Below, piece after piece: positions 34,181-42,580 of a DNA stretch of 64,000 nt (positions within the stretch are counted from its first letter, which is position 1; each line of letters starts with the position of its first letter). A program made the position numbers and the translations under genes. Below the pieces are notes generated by a model, which searched no databases, was not told where the DNA came from, and saw nothing but the letters and a program-made list of their open reading frames with translations. The DNA comes from Candidatus Alcyoniella australis (GTDB lineage Bacteria > Lernaellota > Lernaellaia > JAVCCG01 > Alcyoniellaceae). The stretch lies in the NCBI GenBank assembly GCA_030765605.1, contig JAVCCG010000038.1:13151-77150 (forward strand), given 5' to 3'.

Positions 34181-35583
34181 CTGCGCAGCATGTTCCCCAG
34201 CACTTTGAGCCCGGCCCTGATCGCGCTAAAACGACTGATGCGCGCGCGAAACAACAGCAGATAGACCAGCTGCAAAAGCTTGCGCGGTCGCAGATAGAAC
34301 GAGCGCACGATTTGGTCGCGCATGTTTTGCAGCTGCTCGGTCTCGAGGCTTTTGTTGCGGATGATCGAGCGGCGCAGGAAAACGTAGTCGTCCCAATTAT
34401 CGCTGAGCACTCGATCTTCGGCCAGGCACTGTTGGCGCAGGCGCGATCCGGGCAGTGGCGTGGCAAAGCTCAGCTGCAACACGTGGGGATCGAGCTTTTT
34501 TATTGCGCGCTCTGTAGCGCGGATGGACGCGGCGTCGTCGTCGGGAAAGCCGATGATCGCATAGCCCATGACCACGATGCCCTGACGTTTGATCCGCGTG
34601 ATCGCCTCGGCGATCTGTTGCTCGGTGATTCCTTTGTGCACTGCCGCGAGCTGTTCGTTGACCGCGCCCTCCATGCCGATGCCGATCTCCACGCAGCCCG
34701 CGCCGCGCATCAGCGCGACCATCTCGTCGCTGAGCATGTCCACGCGCGTGTTGCACGCCCAGCGGATTTTGCGCCCCAGGCCGCGCTCGATCAGCAGCTC
34801 GCAGAGTTCGATCACGAACTTACGGCTCGCGGTGAAGGTGTGATCGATGATTGCGATGTAGTGCAGTCCCAGGTCGCGCACGCATTGCTCGATTTCGTCG
34901 GCCACAAGCTTGGGGTCGCGCACCCGGGTTCGGGCGCCAAACAGCAGGTGGCTGTCGCAGAAACTACAGCGCCCGGGACAGCCGCGCGTGGCTCGCAACG
35001 CGGTAACGCGGTCGGAGTAGGGCGATGAGTAGCTCGCGTTGGGCAGCAAATCGCGGGCCGGGAACGGCAGCGAGTCGAGCTTCGCCAGTAGCGGCCGATC
35101 AGGCGTGGATTCGATCGCGCCCTCGCGCCTGTAATGCAGCCCCATAACGTCATCCAACCCGCGCTGCTCCGCAACGCGTTGCGCGATATCGAGCACGCCG
35201 TACTCGGGCTCGCCGCGTACCACAACGTCGAGCTGCGGGATTTGTTCGAGAGTCTGTTCGGGCAGGGCCGAGCCGTGGGTGCCGATCAATACTTTCAGCG
35301 CTGATGACCCATCCAGTCCGGCGAGCAGCCCGGCCACGGCGTTGATCGAATGCGTGGCCGCGGTCAGCACCAACAGCTGCGGGTCGAACCGGCGGATGCG
35401 TTCGAGCTGCGCGGTCTGGTCCAGTCCCAGGGCGTTGGCGTCGAGGATCTCGACCTGCGCCGCGCTGATCTCGCGTCGCACCAGCGCCGCGCAGTAGGCC
35501 AAATCCAACGGCGGCACCACGCTGATCAGCGAGGTGTGCTCCACTTGGCGCTGGTAGTTGGTATTGGTGAAAAGTACTCGCAT
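34177..35583 (-). CDS. B12-binding-domain radical SAM protein
   Basis: 468 residues from ATG 35583. N-terminal B12-binding-like domain (VLFTNTNYQRQVEHTSLISVVPPLDLAYCAALV, no DxHxxG), then a radical SAM barrel with C202, C206 and C209 (CPGRCSFC). The C-terminus is basic and short. The family includes methyltransferases and C-C bond forming enzymes of lipid and antibiotic pathways. First gene of the minus-strand operon with toroid, GT2 and SPASM-like genes; divergent from the carbamoyltransferase operon. The longer frame upstream was rejected since the conserved strand starts at MRVLFTN. Confidence 0.85.
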   Translation of the reverse strand: MRVLFTNTNYQRQVEHTSLISVVPPLDLAYCAALVRREISAAQVEILDANALGLDQTAQLERIRRFDPQLLVLTAATHSINAVAGLLAGLDGSSALKVLIGTHGSALPEQTLEQIPQLDVVVRGEPEYGVLDIAQRVAEQRGLDDVMGLHYRREGAIESTPDRPLLAKLDSLPFPARDLLPNASYSSPYSDRVTALRATRGCPGRCSFCDSHLLFGARTRVRDPKLVADEIEQCVRDLGLHYIAIIDHTFTASRKFVIELCELLIERGLGRKIRWACNTRVDMLSDEMVALMRGAGCVEIGIGMEGAVNEQLAAVHKGITEQQIAEAITRIKRQGIVVMGYAIIGFPDDDAASIRATERAIKKLDPHVLQLSFATPLPGSRLRQQCLAEDRVLSDNWDDYVFLRRSIIRNKSLETEQLQNMRDQIVRSFYLRPRKLLQLVYLLLFRARISRFSAIRAGLKVLGNMLRR

Positions 35584-35584
35584 C

Positions 35585-35707
35585 AGTCTAGCCTGGGGTG
35601 TATCCAGCGCCAACAATCTCGCATCTGGGCGAGGGTCGTTGACCAACGAGTTCGGTACGCTCGCGTGCTCGCGTTGACGAACCATCATGAATAATTCAGG
35701 CTAGGCT
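35585..35707. repeat. Intergenic arms AGTCTAGCCTG / CAGGCTAGGCT
   Basis: In the 180-bp divergent gap an 11-base arm at 35585-35595 is complementary, with one mismatch, to 35697-35707. The right side, GAATAATTCAGGCTAGG at 35689-35705, matches 61072-61088 at 16 of 17 positions. No gene is visible in the gap; a TTGACG at 35674 could be a -35 element. Significance uncertain. Confidence 0.3.
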
Positions 35708-35763
35708 ACCAAAAATGGGTTGGAGTTGACAGGCATCCGAACAACCATCTGCGGAGTGCGCTG

Positions 35764-36042
35764 ATGAGCGCGATCGAGATTATCCACGTTGCGACATTCG
35801 TCCTGGCGCTATGGCTGCCCGGCGCAATGACCGCGTGGAAACTCGGACGCTTCGACGCACTCGAGTCGGCGATCGTCGGCCTGGCGATCGGGCTGCTGGG
35901 TTTGCCGGTGCTCGCCTTCGGTCTGGCCTGGTTGCTTCACGCCAACTTCAGCCTCTGGCTGATCTGGATCGCGGGCGGCGGCTGGCTGCTGCTGCTGATA
36001 CTCGGGACGCGACTGCGGCGGCCGCGAGTGGAGCAACAATGA
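35764..36042 (+). CDS. Small three-helix membrane protein
   Basis: 92 residues with three predicted transmembrane helices (IIHVATFVLALWLPGAMTAW, SAIVGLAIGLLGLPVLAFGLAWLL, LWLIWIAGGGWLLLLIL) and a short basic tail. It resembles the N-terminal hydrophobic part of larger polytopic proteins. Its stop overlaps the carbamoyltransferase start (ATGA), so it belongs to that operon. Function unknown. Confidence 0.7.
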   Translation: MSAIEIIHVATFVLALWLPGAMTAWKLGRFDALESAIVGLAIGLLGLPVLAFGLAWLLHANFSLWLIWIAGGGWLLLLILGTRLRRPRVEQQ

Positions 36043-37688
36043 TCGTGCTCGGGATCTGCGATGGGCACGACGCCGGGGCCTGCCTGCTGCGCGATGGCGA
36101 GATCGTGCATGCGGTGAGCGAGGAGCGGCTGACCAGGCGCAAGCGCCAGCCGGGTTTTCCGCTACTGGCGATTGAGGAGTGCCTGCGCTGCAGCGGCCTG
36201 GGCTGGTCGCAGGTCGAGCTGGTGGCCGTGGCCGAGCGAGCGGGCCGCGCCGTGTTCCGCGTGCTCGACCCCTGGTATCGCCGTAGCGACCCCAACCAGC
36301 TGCTGTTGCGGCCGACCAACCGTTTGGCGCGCAAGCTGCACCGCATGATCCACTCCAGCCGCTGGACGCGCGAGCTCGACGAGTCGCTCTCCAGGCAGGC
36401 GCTGAGCGCGCGGCTGCGCTCCGTCGGCTATCAGGGTCCGCTGGCGGTGGTCGACCATCACCAGGCGCACCTGGCCAGCGCGCTGATGTACAGCGGGATG
36501 CGCGACCCGCTGATCCTTTCGATCGACGCTTATGGTGACGGCTCGTCCGGCGCGGCTGCGCTCTTGGACCGACACGACCCACAGCTGCGCGAGATCGAGC
36601 GGATGGGCATTGAGAACAGCCCGGCCCAATTTTTCGGAGCGGTGGCCAGCCTGCTTGGGTTCGTCGAGGGCGAGGAGGGCAAGGTCAGCGCATTGGCCCC
36701 GTTGGCTCGCGGCGATCGGGCGCTGTCGATGCTGCGTCAGGGGTTGGATCCTGACGGCGAGCCGCGCGTGGAGCAATTGATCGATCTGGCCGGACGCGTC
36801 CTGGAACAATTTGGCGATCACGAGTTGGCGGCCGCGGCCCAGACGCTGCTCGAGCAGTTGGTTTCGCAAAAGGTCAGCGCACTACTCGAGTCCACCGGAC
36901 GCGACGAGTTGGCGGCGGCCGGCGGGGTGTTCGCCAACGTCGGGCTCAACCGCGTGATTTCGCGCCTGCCGGGACTGAGGCGGATGTTCGTGTTTCCGCA
37001 TATGGGCGACGGCGGGCTGTGCGCGGGCGCGGCGGCCGCGGTTGCGCTCGAGCACGGTATCGAGCCCGCGCCGCAGATGGAGCACTGTTCGCTGGGCGCG
37101 CAGTTCGGTCCCGAGCGCATCGCTATCGCCCTGGAGGACGCGGGGCTGCAATCCGAGACATTGATTGACGCGCCGCAGCGCGTATCGGACATGCTCGACG
37201 CGGGCAAGGTCGTGGGCCTGTTTCAGGGACGGGCCGAGTTCGGGCCGCGGGCCTTGGGGCAGCGTTCGATCCTGTTCAGCGCCGCGGTTTCCGGGCTACC
37301 GGCGAAAGTTTCGCGAATGATCGAGCGCGATCCGATCATGCCCTTTGCCCCGGCGACCATTGACGAACGTTTTAACGAGCTGTACGACGAGGCTGCGGCC
37401 GGACCCTGCGCACCGCTGATGACCGCAGCCTTCAAACTGCGCAACCATGCGGCGCAGCTGTTGCCCAACGCGGTGCACGCCGACGGCACGGCCCGCGCCC
37501 AGCGCGTGGAGCGGCAGGCAACGCCGCTGCATGCCCTGCTCAAGTGCGTGCCCAACGGTACGCTTTGCAACACCAGTTTCAACATGCACCGCGAGCCGAT
37601 CGTGCACACGCCCGAGGATGCGGTGGCCACCTATCTTGCGTCAGGGCTCGACGCGCTGTGGATCGGAGAACGCCTTGTCGTGCGCTGA
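36039..37688 (+). CDS. Carbamoyltransferase, NodU/CmcH/TobZ family (first copy)
   Basis: 549 residues. N-terminal Kae1-like domain with metal-binding VVDHHQAHLASA and LSIDAYGDG, EGEEGKVSALA in mid-protein, and the C-terminal EFGPRALGQRSI and CNTSFNMHREPIV motifs. Enzymes of this family make carbamoyl-AMP from carbamoyl phosphate and ATP and transfer the carbamoyl to a hydroxyl of a sugar or natural product (Nod factor, tobramycin, cephamycin). Starts in overlap with the small membrane gene and ends inside the next gene. Acceptor unknown. Confidence 0.92.
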   Translation: MIVLGICDGHDAGACLLRDGEIVHAVSEERLTRRKRQPGFPLLAIEECLRCSGLGWSQVELVAVAERAGRAVFRVLDPWYRRSDPNQLLLRPTNRLARKLHRMIHSSRWTRELDESLSRQALSARLRSVGYQGPLAVVDHHQAHLASALMYSGMRDPLILSIDAYGDGSSGAAALLDRHDPQLREIERMGIENSPAQFFGAVASLLGFVEGEEGKVSALAPLARGDRALSMLRQGLDPDGEPRVEQLIDLAGRVLEQFGDHELAAAAQTLLEQLVSQKVSALLESTGRDELAAAGGVFANVGLNRVISRLPGLRRMFVFPHMGDGGLCAGAAAAVALEHGIEPAPQMEHCSLGAQFGPERIAIALEDAGLQSETLIDAPQRVSDMLDAGKVVGLFQGRAEFGPRALGQRSILFSAAVSGLPAKVSRMIERDPIMPFAPATIDERFNELYDEAAAGPCAPLMTAAFKLRNHAAQLLPNAVHADGTARAQRVERQATPLHALLKCVPNGTLCNTSFNMHREPIVHTPEDAVATYLASGLDALWIGERLVVR

Positions 37689-39228
37689 GCGCAAGCTGCC
37701 CACGCTATGGGCGATGGCCGTGCTGTTCACGGCGCTGGCGATCTGCGGATTGTTCTACAGCATGTTCGCGGGCTGGGCGCGAGGCTACTGGGATACCTAC
37801 ATCATTGCACCGGCGATGTTCTGCGCCGGGCAGCCGGTCGATTTTCTCGACGCGCACGGCGAGCAGCGTTGGCAGATCGAGCTGGATAACCGGCTGCCGC
37901 ACGACCTGGTGGACATGCAAAGCTACGGGCTGATCAGTAAAGACCAGCGCATCGGCTCGGGGATCACAACCGGTCCGCTGTTCAAGCTTTTCGGCCTCGA
38001 AGGCTTCCGGCTGTTCTATGCATCGCTGGCCGGGCTGGCTTTCGCCCTGGGTTTCTCGCTGCTGTGGCGCACTGGGCTCGATTTCGGCACGGCCTATTTC
38101 TTCGCACTGCTGTTTCCGCTCAACGGGATTTACGGCTCCCTGGATCTGCTCAACCCCAACGCCATCGGCATGGTCGGGCTGACCCTGGTGCTGCTGTTTT
38201 TAATAAAGGAAGATTCCTCGGCACTGGTCGCGGGCGCAATGTTCGGCGCGCTGGGCGGTGTGCGCAATGTGGCGATCATCTTCGCGCCGGTGATGCTGAT
38301 TTTGCTGCTGCGCAGAAAGCGGCGCTGGCGCGATCTGTTGCTGTTCGGCCTGGCTGCGGCCGCGCTGATCGCACCCTACCTGGCTTGGAATCGTTTTGCC
38401 TACGGCGGGATGCTCGTTCACCCCACCCAGCATCCGGGCCTCGAGGGTTTCCGCCCGACTTTCGAGCACAACCTTTTAGGTTGGCGTTTTCAGTTCAACG
38501 GTCTGTTCAACTGGCCGCTGGCCGAGACCTTGATCCGTACACCGCATTACCCGTTCCCCAACTGGCTGCATTTGCCGCTGACCCTGCTCAAGGGCTTCGG
38601 TCTGCTGCTGCTGACCTTGATCGTGCCCGGCGTGGCCGGGCTGTGGCAACGCTCGCGTTCGCTGTTCGCTGCAGTGGCCTTGGCCGTAGTGACGTTCATG
38701 TTGATTTTCGGCGTGCAGGAGAACTGGGAAGAGCTCAAGACCACGTTCCTGGCTCTGGTGCTGCCGTTCCTGATCGTGCTGATGGCCCACGGCGGTGCCT
38801 GGCTTTCCGCGGCGCCGCGTAAACGTCTGGTCGGGTGGTACATCGCCCCGGCGCTGTTGATCGCCGCGCTGAGCGCGGCCTGCGTGTTCGTGGATCTGCC
38901 CGCGGACCAGCGCTGGTACGAGCGTTTCCCGCGCGCCGCGCACAACGATTCGGGCCTGGAGTGTCTGCCCGAGGGCCTGCGCAATACCCACTGGTTCTTT
39001 GCCACGCGCGAATGCGAGCGCGAGATCGAGGATCAGCGGCTGTGGCTGGCCCGGCCCTACCTGCTGCCCAGGCCGGCGATTGCGTTCACGCCGCGCGCCG
39101 AGCTGTTGCGCGACACTTGGTTCGAGCGTGAGCTGCTGGTGGAGGACGTCTGGTCGTCTATTTACGGGAAGCGCGAGGACCGATCAGTATCCGTTCCCGC
39201 CGCAACACCTGACCCAGAGTCGCAATGA
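37675..39228 (+). CDS. Polytopic membrane protein, GT-C-like
   Basis: 517 residues from TTG 37675, six bases after GGAG and inside the carbamoyltransferase 3' end; ATG 37708 is a fallback. About ten hydrophobic helices between residues 12 and 405, a conserved-looking periplasmic first loop (RGYWDTYIIAPAMFCAGQPVDFL) with acidic residues as in GT-C enzymes, and a soluble C-terminal tail of about 100 residues. Most likely a lipid-linked-sugar glycosyltransferase or polysaccharide assembly protein. The 3' end overlaps the opposite-strand gene 39158-39397 by 71 bases. Confidence 0.75.
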   Translation: MSCAERKLPTLWAMAVLFTALAICGLFYSMFAGWARGYWDTYIIAPAMFCAGQPVDFLDAHGEQRWQIELDNRLPHDLVDMQSYGLISKDQRIGSGITTGPLFKLFGLEGFRLFYASLAGLAFALGFSLLWRTGLDFGTAYFFALLFPLNGIYGSLDLLNPNAIGMVGLTLVLLFLIKEDSSALVAGAMFGALGGVRNVAIIFAPVMLILLLRRKRRWRDLLLFGLAAAALIAPYLAWNRFAYGGMLVHPTQHPGLEGFRPTFEHNLLGWRFQFNGLFNWPLAETLIRTPHYPFPNWLHLPLTLLKGFGLLLLTLIVPGVAGLWQRSRSLFAAVALAVVTFMLIFGVQENWEELKTTFLALVLPFLIVLMAHGGAWLSAAPRKRLVGWYIAPALLIAALSAACVFVDLPADQRWYERFPRAAHNDSGLECLPEGLRNTHWFFATRECEREIEDQRLWLARPYLLPRPAIAFTPRAELLRDTWFERELLVEDVWSSIYGKREDRSVSVPAATPDPESQ

Positions 39229-39397
39229 ACTGCCGTCGATAGAAAGGCAGCACGCGGCGAAAGCGCGGCTGGAACAGCGCCCGCGCGTGCAGCGCCGCGC
39301 CGATCGCCAAATTAATCCCGACGAAGATCGCCAATCCGAAAAAGTAGCGCAGGCGGCTGATGGGCCGCGGCTGTAAAATGTGCTCAGCGCGTTGCAT
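39158..39397 (-). CDS. Small membrane protein, 79 residues
   Basis: One hydrophobic helix (YFFGLAIFVGINLAIGAALHA, about 18-38) between basic flanks, with a strongly basic C-terminus (RRQFIATLGQVLRRERILIGPRASRK). ATG 39397 lies within the end of the PP-loop ATPase gene (14-base overlap) after a GAGGA ribosome site, which supports a real coupled gene. It overlaps the convergent membrane-protein gene. No homologue recognised; could be spurious. Confidence 0.5.
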   Translation of the reverse strand: MQRAEHILQPRPISRLRYFFGLAIFVGINLAIGAALHARALFQPRFRRVLPFYRRQFIATLGQVLRRERILIGPRASRK

Positions 39398-40100
39398 CGG
39401 CCTGATCCTCGGTCAGCTCGGCGATCAGCTGCCTGACGATTTGCGACTTGTCCTCGATGAAACGGCGCACTGTCTGTTCCGCGTGTTGCGGCGGCTGGCC
39501 CAACAGTAGGAAGGGCAGGTAGTAAAGCTCGCCGGGACGGCACGCGGGTTGGCTGGAGAGCCGACGTCCCATCAGCGGCAGCCCGAGCTTGAATCCCATG
39601 CTGCTAAGAAGCGCGTCCGAGTCCGCGCGTCGCGCATCATAGGCCGGGTTGGAGAACTCGATGCCGTACTCGCGATACAGGCCGCGCACCAGTTCGAGGC
39701 TTAGAGGCATCTGCTCGACCATCTCCGGCGTGTCGCCGCTCGATCCGTCGCAGGCGTGCTCGATGCCGTGTTTGAGGCACAGGGCGATGGTGCGGCCGTG
39801 CATTGCCAGCTTGCAGCCCATGCACCAGATGAATCCGGACTCGTACTGCTCGTAGTCGCGGTCCAGGGTGTCGAGCAGCACGCGTTGGAACAGCGGACGG
39901 ATCGAGATCAACGCGTGTTCGTATTTGGGAGCCACCAGACTGTTCAGCTCTTGGGCGCGCGCAGCGCTGCGATTCATGCGGGTCGTGCCGTAGCCGTTGT
40001 CATAGGTCAGCAGGTGGATTCGTTCGTACTCCTCGGCCAGGCCGATGGCCAGGGCCGTGGAATCGACTCCGCCTGAGAACATCAATGCCACTTTTTTCAT
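39384..40100 (-). CDS. PP-loop ATP pyrophosphatase (QueC/ExsB-like)
   Basis: 238 residues from ATG 40100. The PP-loop is S9-GGVDS14. Cysteines C93 and C96 (WCMGCKLAMHGR), C108 and C117 are grouped mid-protein rather than at the C-terminus, unlike canonical QueC, and DGSSGDTPEM follows. PP-loop enzymes adenylate a carbonyl for amidation or thiolation; relatives act on tRNA, queuosine precursors or nucleotide sugars (WbpG). Beside two carbamoyltransferases a sugar or metabolite substrate is likelier than tRNA, but this is inference. Confidence 0.8.
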   Translation of the reverse strand: MKKVALMFSGGVDSTALAIGLAEEYERIHLLTYDNGYGTTRMNRSAARAQELNSLVAPKYEHALISIRPLFQRVLLDTLDRDYEQYESGFIWCMGCKLAMHGRTIALCLKHGIEHACDGSSGDTPEMVEQMPLSLELVRGLYREYGIEFSNPAYDARRADSDALLSSMGFKLGLPLMGRRLSSQPACRPGELYYLPFLLLGQPPQHAEQTVRRFIEDKSQIVRQLIAELTEDQADATR

Positions 40101-40206
40101 CGAACTAAGACAAGTACACGGAGTACGCGCTGTCAAGCCGCAGCAACACTGCGTTGCCCGCCGCCTTGTTCACTGGGCGCGCGATCTGATAACTTCATCT
40201 GGACTT

Positions 40207-41895
40207 ATGCAACCTGACGACAAGACCAAACTGCCGCAACTGTTCTGCCTGCACGAGGACAGCAACGCCAACGCCGCCCTGTTCGATGGCCGTGAACGGC
40301 TCTGGGCCGTGGCCGAGGAGCGGCTGAGCCGCGTACGTTTCGACGGCGGATTCCCGCAACGCTCGATCGACTGGCTCGAGCAGGTCAGCGGTGTGCGGCT
40401 ACGCGATACAAAGCTGGCGGTCTGCGGCAACCAGACGCACTTCATCTCGCGGCTGTTCGGCTCGCATTTCCCCAGCTTTGAGCACGACATGTTTGGCCTG
40501 CTCCAACGGCTGAACCTGCTCTACCACCACGCGGTCTATCGTTGCGGCTGGTTCAGGCGGCTGATGACCGGGTTCAACGGCCTGCTGGCGCGAATGCGCG
40601 CGGGCGTGCCCGTGCGGCTGATCGACCATCACACGGCCCACGGCTACAGCGCGGCCCTGGCCTCGGGATTCCAGGACGCCACGGTGATCAGCGTGGACAA
40701 CTACGGCGACGGCCACAGCTCGCGCGTGTTCGCCTTTGAGAACGGCGGGCTCAAATTTCTTTACGGCTCGTCGGCCCTGCGCTCGCCCGGCCAGTTCTAC
40801 GGCGAAATGGCGCAGATCGCCGGGATCAACCCGCTGCTGGCGGGCAAGCTCACCGGCCTGGCCGCGCACGGCGATCCCGCGCCGGGCCTGCCGTTGGTCT
40901 CGCAGCTGTTCGGCCTTCGCGACGACGGCGAGGACTTCGTCTACCCGTTCAAACTTTTTGCCTCGGGTCATGCCTCGCCCTATCGCGAGCTGGCGCAGCT
41001 TGACCGCCGCGATTTGGCCGCGGCCACACAGCAGCGCTTCGAAGAGGTGATGGTCGGCTATGCGGCTGCGGCCGTGCGCCGCACCGGCCTGCCCAACGTG
41101 GCGCTGGCCGGCGGCGTGTTCGGCAACGTGCGCGTCAATCAGCTGATCGCCGAGCTGCCGCAGGTCCAGCAGGTCTACGTCTTTCCGGCAATGTCCGACC
41201 AGGGGATCGCAGTAGGCGCGGGATTGGCCTATTTAGCGCAGGAGCACGGTCTGCGCAGCTACGATCTGCCCTCGGTCTACATTGGGCCGGATTACGACGA
41301 GCAGCAGATCGAGCAGGCGCTGATCCAGGGCGGACTTAGCTATTCGCGGCCCGCTGACATCGCGGACGAGGCTGCCGCGGCACTGATGCAGGGCAATGTA
41401 GTGGTGCGTTATGCCGGGGCGTTGGAGTACGGCCCGCGCGCATTGGGGCACCGCACGATCATGTACCGGCCCGACGACTATTCGGTCAACGACTGGCTCA
41501 ACCACAAGCTGCATCGTAACGAGTACATGCCCTTTGCGCCGGTGATCATGGCGCAGCACGCCGATCGCATGCTGCGCAATCCCGACCTCGCGCCGCGCGC
41601 CGCGCGCCTGATGACGGTCAGCTTTCACGCCACTGACGAGCTCAAACGATTGTGCCCCGGCGTAATCCACGTCGACGGCACGGTACGGCCGCAGATTCTC
41701 TATCGCGAAGACGAGCCGCAGTACTACGCGATCCTCGAACGCTGGCACCAACTCAGCGGCGTGCCGTGCTTGATCAACACCTCGTTTAACATGCACGAGG
41801 AGCCGATCGTCTGCTCGCCGCAAGACGCGGTGCGCGCGTTTATCGCCGCAGGCCTGCCGCGGATGATCTGCGGACCGTTCTGGGTCACGGCTTAG
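40207..41895 (+). CDS. Carbamoyltransferase, NodU/CmcH/TobZ family (second copy)
   Basis: 562 residues from ATG 40207. Same architecture as the copy at 36039 but clearly diverged: LIDHHTAHGYSAALASG and ISVDNYGDGHSS in the Kae1-like half, LALAGGVFGN-type mid motif (VALAGGVFGNVRVN), EYGPRALGHRTI and INTSFNMHEEPIV in the C-terminal half. Both copies look intact, so two carbamoylations or two acceptors are possible. Its stop codon TAG supplies the first bases of the 180-bp palindromic element that follows. Confidence 0.92.
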   Translation: MQPDDKTKLPQLFCLHEDSNANAALFDGRERLWAVAEERLSRVRFDGGFPQRSIDWLEQVSGVRLRDTKLAVCGNQTHFISRLFGSHFPSFEHDMFGLLQRLNLLYHHAVYRCGWFRRLMTGFNGLLARMRAGVPVRLIDHHTAHGYSAALASGFQDATVISVDNYGDGHSSRVFAFENGGLKFLYGSSALRSPGQFYGEMAQIAGINPLLAGKLTGLAAHGDPAPGLPLVSQLFGLRDDGEDFVYPFKLFASGHASPYRELAQLDRRDLAAATQQRFEEVMVGYAAAAVRRTGLPNVALAGGVFGNVRVNQLIAELPQVQQVYVFPAMSDQGIAVGAGLAYLAQEHGLRSYDLPSVYIGPDYDEQQIEQALIQGGLSYSRPADIADEAAAALMQGNVVVRYAGALEYGPRALGHRTIMYRPDDYSVNDWLNHKLHRNEYMPFAPVIMAQHADRMLRNPDLAPRAARLMTVSFHATDELKRLCPGVIHVDGTVRPQILYREDEPQYYAILERWHQLSGVPCLINTSFNMHEEPIVCSPQDAVRAFIAAGLPRMICGPFWVTA

Positions 41896-42073
41896 CCCGC
41901 ATGCTTCATGATGCTTCTACTGCGGCGCACAATCTGCTCGCAATAGCCGCGTTATCCTCGCCGATTCGTGCTCAACGTACTAAGCAAGTACGCTTCCGCA
42001 GTATCGGCTCGGCTTCCTTGTTCTTGCGGCATCTTGCACGCCTCGCTACGAAGCATCATGAAGCATGCGGGCT
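41894..42073. repeat. 180-bp imperfect palindrome with 24-bp perfect terminal inverted repeats
   Basis: Bases 41894-41917 are the exact reverse complement of 42050-42073 (AGCCCGCATGCTTCATGATG plus four more bases). Inner pairs share the same centre: GCCGAT 41960-41965 with ATCGGC 42003-42008, and CGTACT 41976-41981 with AGTACG 41987-41992. The intervening arms are also partly complementary. No ORF of note lies inside. It fills most of the 263-bp gap between the carbamoyltransferase and the subunit-3-like gene. A MITE-like or REP-like element is the best reading; a very large terminator hairpin is the alternative. No clear target-site duplication. Confidence 0.75.
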
Positions 42074-42158
42074 TGATCGGCCTTGACAGGGCCCCTGCCA
42101 GGTAATACTCCGGTGATGGTCGAAAGATTAGTAAAAAAATAAACCGTCGGAGGCATCG

Positions 42159-42578
42159 ATGGCTGAGTACTGGAGACTTAAACCCAGGGAGCGCCGCGTG
42201 CTGCACGCCCTGGCCGATACGGTGCTGCCGCGCGGTGGAGCTTTCGAACTCGGGGCGCTGGACATCGAGCTCGACGGCCCGTTCGAGCGCTATCTGCGCG
42301 GTATGAACCGGCTCTACGCCAAGGCCTACCGCGCGCACTTGCGGGTCTTCGACTACGGCCCGCTGCTCTTTTGGTTCAAGCCGCGACGCTTTACATCGCT
42401 TGGCCCCGAGGAGCGCGAACAGTTTTGTAAAAAGCTCGAGGGGCACAAGCGCTTCGGCGGCAGGATGTTTCTCTTCCTGCTCAAATTCCTGATCGCGTTC
42501 ATCTCGTTCTCCGACCCGCGCCTGGAGCGGGCCGCGGGTTACGAGCCGCACTGCCCTGACGAAGAAGACGGGGGTTGA
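42159..42578 (+). CDS. Gluconate 2-dehydrogenase subunit 3-like protein
   Basis: 139 residues. The pattern LKPRERRVLHALADTVLP, then FTSLGPEEREQFCKKL and a hydrophobic stretch ending SDPRLERAAGYEPHC matches the small subunit that accompanies membrane FAD dehydrogenases. It lacks a clear Tat signal, unlike many homologues. It precedes the GMC oxidoreductase by two bases and probably forms a complex with it. A TTGACA at 42083-42088 could be its -35 element. Confidence 0.8.
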   Translation: MAEYWRLKPRERRVLHALADTVLPRGGAFELGALDIELDGPFERYLRGMNRLYAKAYRAHLRVFDYGPLLFWFKPRRFTSLGPEEREQFCKKLEGHKRFGGRMFLFLLKFLIAFISFSDPRLERAAGYEPHCPDEEDGG

Positions 42579-42580
42579 GC

